NCBI RefSeq assembly: GCF_003116035.1
Contig: NZ_LGQW01000015.1
Coordinates: forward strand, 6,654,599-6,718,598
DNA from: Azospirillum sp. TSH64
Lineage (GTDB): Bacteria; Pseudomonadota; Alphaproteobacteria; Azospirillales; Azospirillaceae
Length of the DNA stretch: 64,000 nucleotides
Reading direction: 5' to 3'
Shown here one piece after another: positions 36,173 through 42,357 of the stretch. The notes beneath the pieces are model-generated. The model was not told the DNA's origin and did not search any database. It saw nothing but the letters and a program-made list of their open reading frames with translations. How positions within the stretch are numbered: position 1 is the first letter of the stretch; each line of letters opens with the position of its first letter. A program made the position numbers and the translations under genes.

Positions 36173-38743
36173 TCAGGACGAGGAGGGGACGAATTGCAGG
36201 GTCGACGGGGTGCCGGGTTGCCCCGGCAGGCCCGGATTGCCCGAAATTCCCGATGTGCCGGGGGGCTGCCCGGCACCGCCCTGCCCGCCTGCGCCACTGG
36301 CTCCGCCGGCCCCCCGCAGCCCGCCGAAATCCTGGAACACGACGGTGGTTCCCGGATCCATGCTGTCGTATCTGATGAGGATCGTGGTGCCGTTGCCGCC
36401 GTTGCCGCCCTGGCCGCCATTGCCGCCGGTGCCGCCCCTGCCGCCGGCCGCACCCGAGCCGCCGGTGCCGCCGGCACCTCCGGCCCCGCCCTGACCGCCG
36501 TTGCCGCCCTGCCCGCCGGTCACGCGGACGACGAACGTGCCGCTGATGGAGCCGACCAGGAAGGTCAGGGACGAGGGCATGATGCCGTTGGCCCCCCACG
36601 ACCCGTTGCCTCCCGAACTGCCGCTCCCGCCCGGAATGCCGGGGGCCCCCGAGGCACCTGCGGCACCCGGCCATCCCGCGGCGCCGTCGGCTCCGTTGGT
36701 TCCCAGCACGGTGATGTTGGGGATGGCGGCGGCGCTCGCCGCCAGGGAGGTCATCGAGCCGACGGCAAGTTGCACCGGGCTTTCGACCGACAGGGTCGCA
36801 CCCGGCTCCAGCAGGATGGAGCGGGCGAGCAGGCGGAAGGCCGGGCTGCCGGGCGAGCCGATATGCAGGGCCTGTCCGGCCCGGACCAGGATCGCGTTGG
36901 TGGCGAAAACCCGGCTTCCTCCGGCGAAGACCTGCGCCGGGGCAAGCGTGCTGACCCTCGGGTCGGCCGACAGCACGATGCGGCCCTGGTGAGCGGCGGT
37001 GTCGAGGACCGGACCGGCCAGATGCCCGGGATGGAGCCCGTGGAACTCCAGCATCCGGGACAGGAAGGGCGTCAGCTCCGGCTCGGTCGCCGCGACGATG
37101 CGCGGCGCGGCGGTGGCGGGGAGCAGGCCGAGCCGGCGCGCGTTCGCCGGCAAGGCGGCCGCCGGTCCGGCGGCGGCCTGCATGGCGAAGGATTCCGCGT
37201 TCGCCGATATCCGGGGGTTCAGCAGCGAGGTGTAGAGGGCGAGCGCATGGCCGGTGGTGCTGTTGACCGTGCTCAGCATTCCTCCCGAAAGCTTCATGGT
37301 CGTCGGCAGCGGAGCCATCAGCGACAGTCCCTGATTGGCCGCGATCACGTCGTTCGGCCGCAGAATCTGGTAGCTGACGCTGCCGAGCGCCGACTGGTAG
37401 GCGCCCTGGAAGCTGTAGTCGCCGAAGCGGACGGTGCCGAAGCCGTAGACCGCGGCGGCGGCGGGGAGCCCGCCATAGGGAACCAGCGCCAGATTGTAGG
37501 CGGCGAGCGCGGCCAGGGCGCCGCCGAAGTCATGGCCGGCGAACACCAGCGGCTTGCCCGCCACGCCGGGAACGCCCGACAGGGCGGCGAACAGCGCCGT
37601 TGCATAGCTCGGATAGAAGCTGGACAGCCCCTGCAGGATACGGCCGCCGGAGGTGAACCAGGGCAACGGCATCAGGGACCCGTTGCCCATGAAGGCCAGA
37701 AGCTCGATCCACGAGCAGGCCCCGCGCGACGCCACCACCGTGCGGTCCAGGGAGGTGTAGATCGACGCCCAGGTGACGCCGCCGACCACGACGTCGGCCG
37801 CCCGCGAGTAGCCCGACGGCAGCGGCTGCGACAGATCCGGATGCTGGAAGCGTCCATAGGCCGCCGTCGTCAGCAGAGCCAGCGTGTAGGCGAGGTCGCC
37901 GCTGTAGCCCGTGGGAACGGGCGTCACCGTCCCGCCGTGGGACAGCTGCGGCTGCGGCGCGCCGTAGGCGGTCTGGTAGAAGGCCGGCGTGCGTTCCAGC
38001 CAGGGCGTGTCGGAGGGAGGGACCGACGCGGTCAGCGTCTGGGCCGCTCCGCTGAACGCGAAGCCGTCGGGAGCCCCGGCGATCGACGGATAGAAATCGA
38101 TGCCATCGAGGTTGCACAGGAAGACCGACGCCAACGCCGCCGTCACCGCCGCCGCATAGGGGGCGTTGCCGTAGGCCGGGGTCGAGAAGGAGTAGCAGCC
38201 GGCCGCGCCGACCGGGCTGGTCATCGAGCCGCCGCTGCCGTCCGGGCCGGTCTGTCCCGGCCGCAGGTCGAGGGCGGCCATCTGCGCCAGCGGCCCGGCC
38301 GGCCCCATGCCGACCACCAGCAGCGGCACGTTCGAGGCGTATCCGGGCACCAGCTTCAGCTTGGCGACGGCGCTCCAGATCTGCGTGTGGATGGCGTTGT
38401 AGGCCAGGTAATAGCCCTGGGCGATCAGGGAGTCGTTGCCGCCGGCATTCAGATAGGGCGGCGGCGTGGTGGTGGTGGCGAGGAAGGACTGCTCGAAGAA
38501 CGAGATGAAGGTGGGCCAATTGACCCCCACCGCCAGCACCGCGACGGGCCCGTCGATGCCGGCCACCGTGCCGGTGGCGAGCAATCCCTGGCCGCCGCCC
38601 GATGTGACGGAGCCGTTCGCGAAGGTGGTCACGAGATTCAGGGTCGCCGGGAGATAGGCCTGGCTGAGGTCGCCGCCCGCGATGTCGACCAGATCGAGCA
38701 GGGCGTTGGCGGTGGTCGAGGAATACTGGCTGACGGTTCCCAT
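36173..38743 (-). CDS. 856-aa protein: two degenerate class-3 lipase domains plus collagen-like tail
   Basis: Residues about 100-260 and 285-510 each resemble a class 3 lipase alpha/beta-hydrolase domain. The first has LLVVGMGPAGPLAQMAALDL where GxSxG is expected (Gly147 replaces Ser); the second has VVASRGACSWIELLAF, LVFAGHDFGGALAALAAYN (Asp405 replaces Ser), AVYGFGTVRFGDY, Asp465 in RPNDVIAAN and His499. Residues 559-663 match the beta domain of the 377-aa protein. From 674 a collagen-like and Gly-Gly-X tail follows (GAAGASGAPGIPGGSG, GGQGGNGGQGGAGG), with strands TTILIRYDSMDPGTTVVFQ. Hydrolase activity by the usual serine mechanism is unlikely; a structural or binding role is inferred. ATG 38743 is preceded by GGGAG about 12 nt upstream. 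Confidence 0.82.
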   Translation of the reverse strand: MGTVSQYSSTTANALLDLVDIAGGDLSQAYLPATLNLVTTFANGSVTSGGGQGLLATGTVAGIDGPVAVLAVGVNWPTFISFFEQSFLATTTTPPPYLNAGGNDSLIAQGYYLAYNAIHTQIWSAVAKLKLVPGYASNVPLLVVGMGPAGPLAQMAALDLRPGQTGPDGSGGSMTSPVGAAGCYSFSTPAYGNAPYAAAVTAALASVFLCNLDGIDFYPSIAGAPDGFAFSGAAQTLTASVPPSDTPWLERTPAFYQTAYGAPQPQLSHGGTVTPVPTGYSGDLAYTLALLTTAAYGRFQHPDLSQPLPSGYSRAADVVVGGVTWASIYTSLDRTVVASRGACSWIELLAFMGNGSLMPLPWFTSGGRILQGLSSFYPSYATALFAALSGVPGVAGKPLVFAGHDFGGALAALAAYNLALVPYGGLPAAAAVYGFGTVRFGDYSFQGAYQSALGSVSYQILRPNDVIAANQGLSLMAPLPTTMKLSGGMLSTVNSTTGHALALYTSLLNPRISANAESFAMQAAAGPAAALPANARRLGLLPATAAPRIVAATEPELTPFLSRMLEFHGLHPGHLAGPVLDTAAHQGRIVLSADPRVSTLAPAQVFAGGSRVFATNAILVRAGQALHIGSPGSPAFRLLARSILLEPGATLSVESPVQLAVGSMTSLAASAAAIPNITVLGTNGADGAAGWPGAAGASGAPGIPGGSGSSGGNGSWGANGIMPSSLTFLVGSISGTFVVRVTGGQGGNGGQGGAGGAGGTGGSGAAGGRGGTGGNGGQGGNGGNGTTILIRYDSMDPGTTVVFQDFGGLRGAGGASGAGGQGGAGQPPGTSGISGNPGLPGQPGTPSTLQFVPSSS

Positions 38744-38810
38744 GGCACCAGGGCTCCCGGCGTGAGGATGTGGGCGGAGGAATGGGGAAAGGGGGGCGGC
38801 GGGACTCCGC

Positions 38811-38855
38811 CGGGAGGCGTCGGGCGCGCCGGTCACGGCGTCCCGATGCCTCCCG
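38811..38855 (-). other. Large intercistronic hairpin in the collagen-like operon
   Basis: Arms CGGGAGGCGTCGGG (38811-38824) and CCCGATGCCTCCCG (38842-38855) pair at 13 of 14 positions, and the 17-nt loop can itself pair CGCC with GGCG. It begins 21 nt after the stop codon of the 245-aa Gly-rich gene, in a 133-bp gap before the 856-aa gene; a further CGGCGG/CCGCCG hairpin follows at 38797-38812. No U-tract, so it may protect the upstream mRNA or attenuate transcription. Confidence 0.65.
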
Positions 38856-38876
38856 GCCCCCAAATCAGGCAGCCGA

Positions 38877-39614
38877 TCAGGCAGCCGAAGCCGCGGTGGG
38901 ATACTTGACGATGGTCTGGGTGCCGGACTGGCCCGGATTGCCGGGGGTTCCCGCACGGCCGCCGCCGGCGTTCGCACCGGACACGGCGTTGCCGCCGGCC
39001 TCGTTCGCGCCACCGGCGCCACCGGCGCCGCCCATGCCGGCAGAGCCACCGGCCCCACCGCTGCCGCCGGGCGTCAGCACCAGGATGTCGCCCGGATCGG
39101 TGTCCCAATAGACGGTCACCGATCCGCCATTGCCGCCATTGCCGCCGTTCGCACCGTCACCCCCGGTGCCGCCATTGCCGCCGGCACCGCCCTGGGAGGT
39201 GGGGCATTGCGGATTCTTGCCGCTGCTGTCGGTGCAGACGGCCTGGTTCTTCCCGCCGTCGCCGCCGGTGCCGCCGGTGCCGCCGACACCGCCGTCGCCG
39301 CCATTGCCGCCATTGCCGCCCTGCGCCAGGACGGTGAGCGAGCCGGACAGGCTGCCATAGTGGAGGATGAAGGGCGGCGGCGCCCCTCCGGAGGAGCCGG
39401 CGGTGCCGGAGCCCCCGACCGCGCCGCTGCCGCCGGCCGTGCCGTTGGTGGCGCAGGTGCAGGTGTAGGTGGTGCCGCAGCAGCCCTTCTTGGGAGTGGC
39501 GCTTCCGGGGCTGCCGGGCACGCCCGAAGGTCCGGCGCCGCCGGGCGTTCCGGCTGCCCCGTTGGTTCCGCTGGATCCGCTGATCAGGATCTGAGCGTTG
39601 ATCGAGTTCGTCAT
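38877..39614 (-). CDS. 245-aa Gly-Gly-X / collagen-like protein with Cys clusters
   Basis: An extremely Gly-rich protein. Order: opening strand SINAQILISGSS, collagen-like GTPGGAGPSGVPGSPGS (22-38), a Cys cluster KKGCCGTTYTCTCA (42-55), strand pair FILHYGSLSGSLTVLAQ (82-98), Gly-Gly-X tract GGNGGNGGDGGVGGTGG, a second Cys pair (127 and 137), another tract, strand SVTVYWDTDPGDILVL (165-180) and a closing Gly-rich segment ending GTPGNPGQSG. The GGX tracts resemble the polyglycine-II bundles of mycobacterial PE_PGRS proteins and phage adhesins. No Sec signal despite disulfide-like Cys spacing. The 38-bp gap to the upstream 220-aa sibling and the shared design indicate duplication. Confidence 0.8.
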   Translation of the reverse strand: MTNSINAQILISGSSGTNGAAGTPGGAGPSGVPGSPGSATPKKGCCGTTYTCTCATNGTAGGSGAVGGSGTAGSSGGAPPPFILHYGSLSGSLTVLAQGGNGGNGGDGGVGGTGGTGGDGGKNQAVCTDSSGKNPQCPTSQGGAGGNGGTGGDGANGGNGGNGGSVTVYWDTDPGDILVLTPGGSGGAGGSAGMGGAGGAGGANEAGGNAVSGANAGGGRAGTPGNPGQSGTQTIVKYPTAASAA

Positions 39615-39652
39615 GTCAGGAGTCCGTTCTCGACGATGGTCGTGGGGTGGCG

Positions 39653-40315
39653 TCAGCCGTTGTTGGGCCGCATGGTCATCGTCGGTCCCTGGCCGGCCGG
39701 CGTGTTCTTGCCGGTGGCGCCGGGCGATCCCGGGCTGCCGCCGGCACCGCCGGCATAGCCGCCGGACCCGCCGGAGCCGGCCTGGCCGAACGTCGTCGCG
39801 TTGAGGCTGTAGGTCGGCGAGCCGACGATCTCGTCGTACAGGACGACGATGGCGGTGCCGATGGACGCGCCGTTGCCGCCCGCGCCGCCATTGGCGCCGT
39901 TGCCGCCGTTGCCGGTCTGGCCGGCCGGCATGTTGGACCCGTACTGGCCCTGGCAGCAGCCGACCACGCTGGCGCCGGCACCGCCGCTGCCGCCGGCACC
40001 GCCATTGCCGCCATTGCCGCCGGTTCCACCGTTGCCGCCGGTGACCAGGGCATTGAAGGCGCCGGAGACGGTCCCGACCAGGAAGGTCAGGCTTGCCGGG
40101 CAGCTGCCGTCGCTACCGGGCGAGCCGGACGTCCCGTTGCCGCCGGTGTAGCCGTTGGTCGCGCTGGTCGGCGCCGTGACGCAGGACGCGTTGTTCTTGC
40201 CGCCGCAGACGCCTCCGGTCGCATTTCCGCCCGAGGCGCCCTGTCCGCCGGGGCTGCCGCTGGTGCCGGTCGTCCCATTGGTGCCGGTCACGGTGATGTT
40301 GTAGATGACACCCAT
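39653..40315 (-). CDS. 220-aa Gly-Gly-X / collagen-like protein with Cys pairs
   Basis: A paralogue of the 245-aa protein. Opening strand VIYNITVTGTNG, collagen-like GTSGSPGGQGASGG (17-30), Cys37 and Cys45, strand pair SLTFLVGTVSGAFNALV (75-91), Gly-Gly-X tract GGNGGTGGNGGNGGAGG, a GCC motif (119-121), a second tract (NGGNGANGGAGGNG), strand TAIVVLYDEIVGSPTYSL (154-171) and the end GSPGSPGATG. The SLTFLVGTVSG strand is nearly identical to SLTFLVGSISG in the 856-aa protein. No signal peptide. It starts 10 bp after the 219-aa gene, whose role is presumably connected. Function is unknown; a fibrous or bundled structural element is inferred. Confidence 0.8.
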   Translation of the reverse strand: MGVIYNITVTGTNGTTGTSGSPGGQGASGGNATGGVCGGKNNASCVTAPTSATNGYTGGNGTSGSPGSDGSCPASLTFLVGTVSGAFNALVTGGNGGTGGNGGNGGAGGSGGAGASVVGCCQGQYGSNMPAGQTGNGGNGANGGAGGNGASIGTAIVVLYDEIVGSPTYSLNATTFGQAGSGGSGGYAGGAGGSPGSPGATGKNTPAGQGPTMTMRPNNG

Positions 40316-40325
40316 TGGGCAGCCC

Positions 40326-40985
40326 TCACAGCATATTGATCTGGGCGGCCTTGAAGGTCACCGGGATGAGGATCTGGATCTGTCCGCCCTGCTGCACGGT
40401 GACGGTGCCGAAGATGGCGACCGCGCCGAGGACCGGGTCCTGCGTGACGTACGGGCTGTTGGGGCCGATGACCAGGGGGTTGCCCGGCGTGACGGTGATG
40501 TCCTGGCCGGTGGTCAGCAGAACCTGGTTGGGGAAGCGCAGGGCGTTGATCACCGGCTCGAAGGCCTTGACCTTCTGGCTGTTGCCGTGGATGAACGCCA
40601 TCATCGCCTGGCCGATGGTCTTCTGGTCGGCGGGATGGATCAGGCTCTCCAGCGCGCAGTTGTCGTTGCGCGCCCGTTCGATCGCCTTGTCGAAATCGGT
40701 CTGCACCGGCTCGGTCGGATAGCGGACGCTGCGGTCGGCATGCGGGTTCGCCGCGAAGTGATCGTCGGAAATCCCCGCGATGTCCTTCAGCTGCTGGACC
40801 GACTGCAGGGTGACCAGCTTGGAGCCCAGATTGTCCTCCGACGGGTCGGAGGAGATCACCATCGGGCCCTTGTGGGTCTCCGGGCCGTAAGACCGGCCTT
40901 CGAGTTGATCGAGGGTCAGGTCGACGGGCTTCACCGCCTTGTTCAGAAATGCGACGTGCTGCTCGCGGTACGAGGCAAAGCTCAC
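40326..40985 (-). CDS. 219-aa protein, first gene of the collagen-like operon
   Basis: I do not recognise the family. Residues 1-145 are mostly helical and polar (DFDKAIERARNDNCALESLI, QKTIGQAMMAFIHGNSQKVKAF). Residues 150-212 are a beta stretch FPNQVLLTTGQDITVTPGNP followed by AVAIFGTVTVQQGGQIQILI. This has the same strand rhythm as the beta domain shared by the 856- and 377-aa proteins (FATNAILVRAGQALHIGSPG, then ILLEPGATLSVESPVQL), suggesting distant homology. A GTG start at 40985 has GGGAG 8 nt upstream; a GTG at 41024 lacks one. It is promoter-proximal, so probably the most abundant product. Confidence 0.75.
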   Translation of the reverse strand: MSFASYREQHVAFLNKAVKPVDLTLDQLEGRSYGPETHKGPMVISSDPSEDNLGSKLVTLQSVQQLKDIAGISDDHFAANPHADRSVRYPTEPVQTDFDKAIERARNDNCALESLIHPADQKTIGQAMMAFIHGNSQKVKAFEPVINALRFPNQVLLTTGQDITVTPGNPLVIGPNSPYVTQDPVLGAVAIFGTVTVQQGGQIQILIPVTFKAAQINML

Positions 40986-41111
40986 GATTATTCTCCCATT
41001 CGTATATGGATGTTTGTCCGACACACGCCGATGCTTCGCGATTCGGCAAGCCTGTGCTTGACGATCGGTTTTCGGCTCTCGTGGGAAAGTATTTGTTCTT
41101 ATGTGCAGGCG

Positions 41112-41145
41112 AATTGTGCAATTGATGCTCTTATTGTGTCAATAA
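41112..41145. repeat. Paired inverted repeats (candidate operator)
   Basis: AATTG-TG-CAATT (41112-41123) and TTATTG-TGT-CAATAA (41131-41145) share an ATTG-TG(T)-CAAT core and have centres about 20.5 bp apart, two helical turns. This is the arrangement expected for a regulator binding as two dimers on one face, covering both promoter hexamers. Confidence 0.5.
41113..41142 (-). promoter_or_regulatory. Sigma-70-type promoter of the 27-kb operon
   Basis: On the minus strand, TTGACA (41142-41137) is a perfect -35 hexamer and CACAAT (41118-41113) a plausible -10 hexamer with 18-bp spacing; the start would be near 41106, giving an about 120-nt leader. Both hexamers fall inside inverted repeats, so access is probably regulated. 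Confidence 0.5.
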
Positions 41146-41430
41146 CAAACAAACATAATTTTTCGATTATCAGAACTGTGACAACAATTTGAAATTCAAA
41201 ATTCATTTACACGCACATGTACCATTTTAAAATCACACCAATGTGGGCAAATTAATGAAATTAATGCCTGTGTATGCTTACGAAATTCTCCCACACCCCA
41301 TGGACATCGAAGCGAAACATATGTCTATATAGTGGAGAGGAGCGCGCAACCCGGCCGGTCAGGAGGCCGCGAGGGGCGGTGTTTCGGCCGCCCGCCTCCC
41401 ACACATCCTTGTTTCCAAGGGGACTCCAGT

Positions 41431-42207
41431 ATGCTGACCCTGCAGAAGACCGATCCCAACGGGCTGATCCCGACCCTGCGGCGCTGGCGCCGCAACATGT
41501 CGCTCTACAAATCGGGAGCGCTGTTCAACCCGCTGTTCGACCTGCACACCGGCGGCGCGTCCCGTCCGGTGTTTCACGACATCGACCGGGAAATGCCCGC
41601 TCTGCGCCGGATCGATGCGGCCTACGACACCATCCGCGCGGAATTCGACCAGGTGCTGGCCGCCTACGAGCGGCTGCCCTCCTACCACAGCATCGACACC
41701 GACGTGATCCACTCCTCGGGCCGGCTGCAGCGCGACCGGCGGTGGAGCGTGTTCATGCTGACCTGTTTCGGCCGCGTGCCGCGGGCCGCCCGGACGCTGG
41801 CGCCGCGCACGCTGGAGCTGGTCCGGGATATTCCCGGCGTCTATCAGGCGATGTTCTCGATTCTGGAGCCGGGCAAGAGCGTCCGCGCCCATGAAGGGCC
41901 GTCGCGCATGTATCTGCGCTATCACCTGGCATTGCGCGTGCCGACGGTCCGGCCGCCGCACATCCGGGTGAAGGACCGGATCCATCAGTGGAAGGAGCGC
42001 GAAAGCGTGCTGTTCGACGATTCCTGGGATCACGAGGTGGTCAACGACAGCCCGGAACTGCGCGCGATCCTCATGATCGACGTCGCGCGCCCGATGCCGG
42101 CCCCCTTGCGGATGGTGGCCAAGGGCATGGCCACGATGGCCTCGCTGCACTATGCGCCCCGCATCGTCCGCAGCATGGATGCGCTGGTGCCGCCGCCCAG
42201 CCGCTGA
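41431..42207 (+). CDS. Aspartyl/asparaginyl beta-hydroxylase family dioxygenase (LpxO-like fold)
   Basis: A 258-aa Fe(II)/2-oxoglutarate dioxygenase of the Asp_Arg_Hydrox family. The iron and oxoglutarate site is visible: AMFSILEPGKSVRAHEGPSRMYLRYHLALRVP (about 150-181) with the first His, and VLFDDSWDHEVVNDSPELRAILMIDVARP (about 203-231) with the distal His and Arg. The family contains Asp/Asn hydroxylases of proteins and peptides and LpxO, which hydroxylates lipid A acyl chains. ATG 41431 follows AAGGGGAC; an upstream in-frame start at 41332 is less likely. It is divergent from the Gly-rich operon, so modification of Asn/Asp in its GGN/GGD repeats, or of an acyl chain made by the FAAL module, is an inference. 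Confidence 0.82.
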   Translation: MLTLQKTDPNGLIPTLRRWRRNMSLYKSGALFNPLFDLHTGGASRPVFHDIDREMPALRRIDAAYDTIRAEFDQVLAAYERLPSYHSIDTDVIHSSGRLQRDRRWSVFMLTCFGRVPRAARTLAPRTLELVRDIPGVYQAMFSILEPGKSVRAHEGPSRMYLRYHLALRVPTVRPPHIRVKDRIHQWKERESVLFDDSWDHEVVNDSPELRAILMIDVARPMPAPLRMVAKGMATMASLHYAPRIVRSMDALVPPPSR

Positions 42208-42288
42208 ATGGGCCGCTGAATGGGACGTTGAATAGGAGGAGGCCGCCCTGGACGGGCTTGCGCCCGAATTTCGACCCGCATCCGAAAA

Positions 42289-42308
42289 AATGAGAATCCT
42301 TCGCATTT
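42289..42308. promoter_or_regulatory. Fur-like box before the PepSY/metal ABC operon
   Basis: AATGAGAATCCTTCGCATTT is an imperfect dyad (AATGAGAA/TTCGCATT) closely matching the reverse complement of the box before fecI at 51743-51761. It lies about 50 bp before the first gene of the operon, so iron or manganese control is likely. Confidence 0.6.
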
Positions 42309-42357
42309 CATCCTGAGGCTCGGGGCCCGCCCGTTCGTCTGAGGGGAAAGGGCGAGG

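Larger units (their letters stand above)
40986..41430. promoter_or_regulatory. AT-rich divergent promoter region
   Basis: A 445-bp gap, strikingly AT-rich from about 41085 to 41340 against the GC-rich background, lies between the 27-kb operon (minus) and the beta-hydroxylase gene (plus). It contains the promoter/operator pair at 41112-41145, an ATTAATGAAATTAAT repeat near 41252 and a possible TATATA-like -10 near 41325 for the plus strand. No open reading frame in it looks like a gene. Confidence 0.6.

Noticed and set aside
35013..36674. Extension of the giant gene upstream of 35012 in the same frame
   Set aside because: The extension overlaps two genes with well-supported products in another frame and becomes Arg/Gly-rich; the GGGGAG site supports GTG 35012.
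35018..40315. CRISPR-like or tandem-repeat array appearance of the CCGCCATTGCCGCCG tracts
   Set aside because: The periodicity is 9 bp or less and follows Gly-Gly-X codons; there are no constant repeats with unique spacers.
40986..41430. AT-rich segment as a mobile-element junction or attachment site
   Set aside because: No transposase, integrase, tRNA or flanking direct repeats; the position between divergent genes explains it as a control region.
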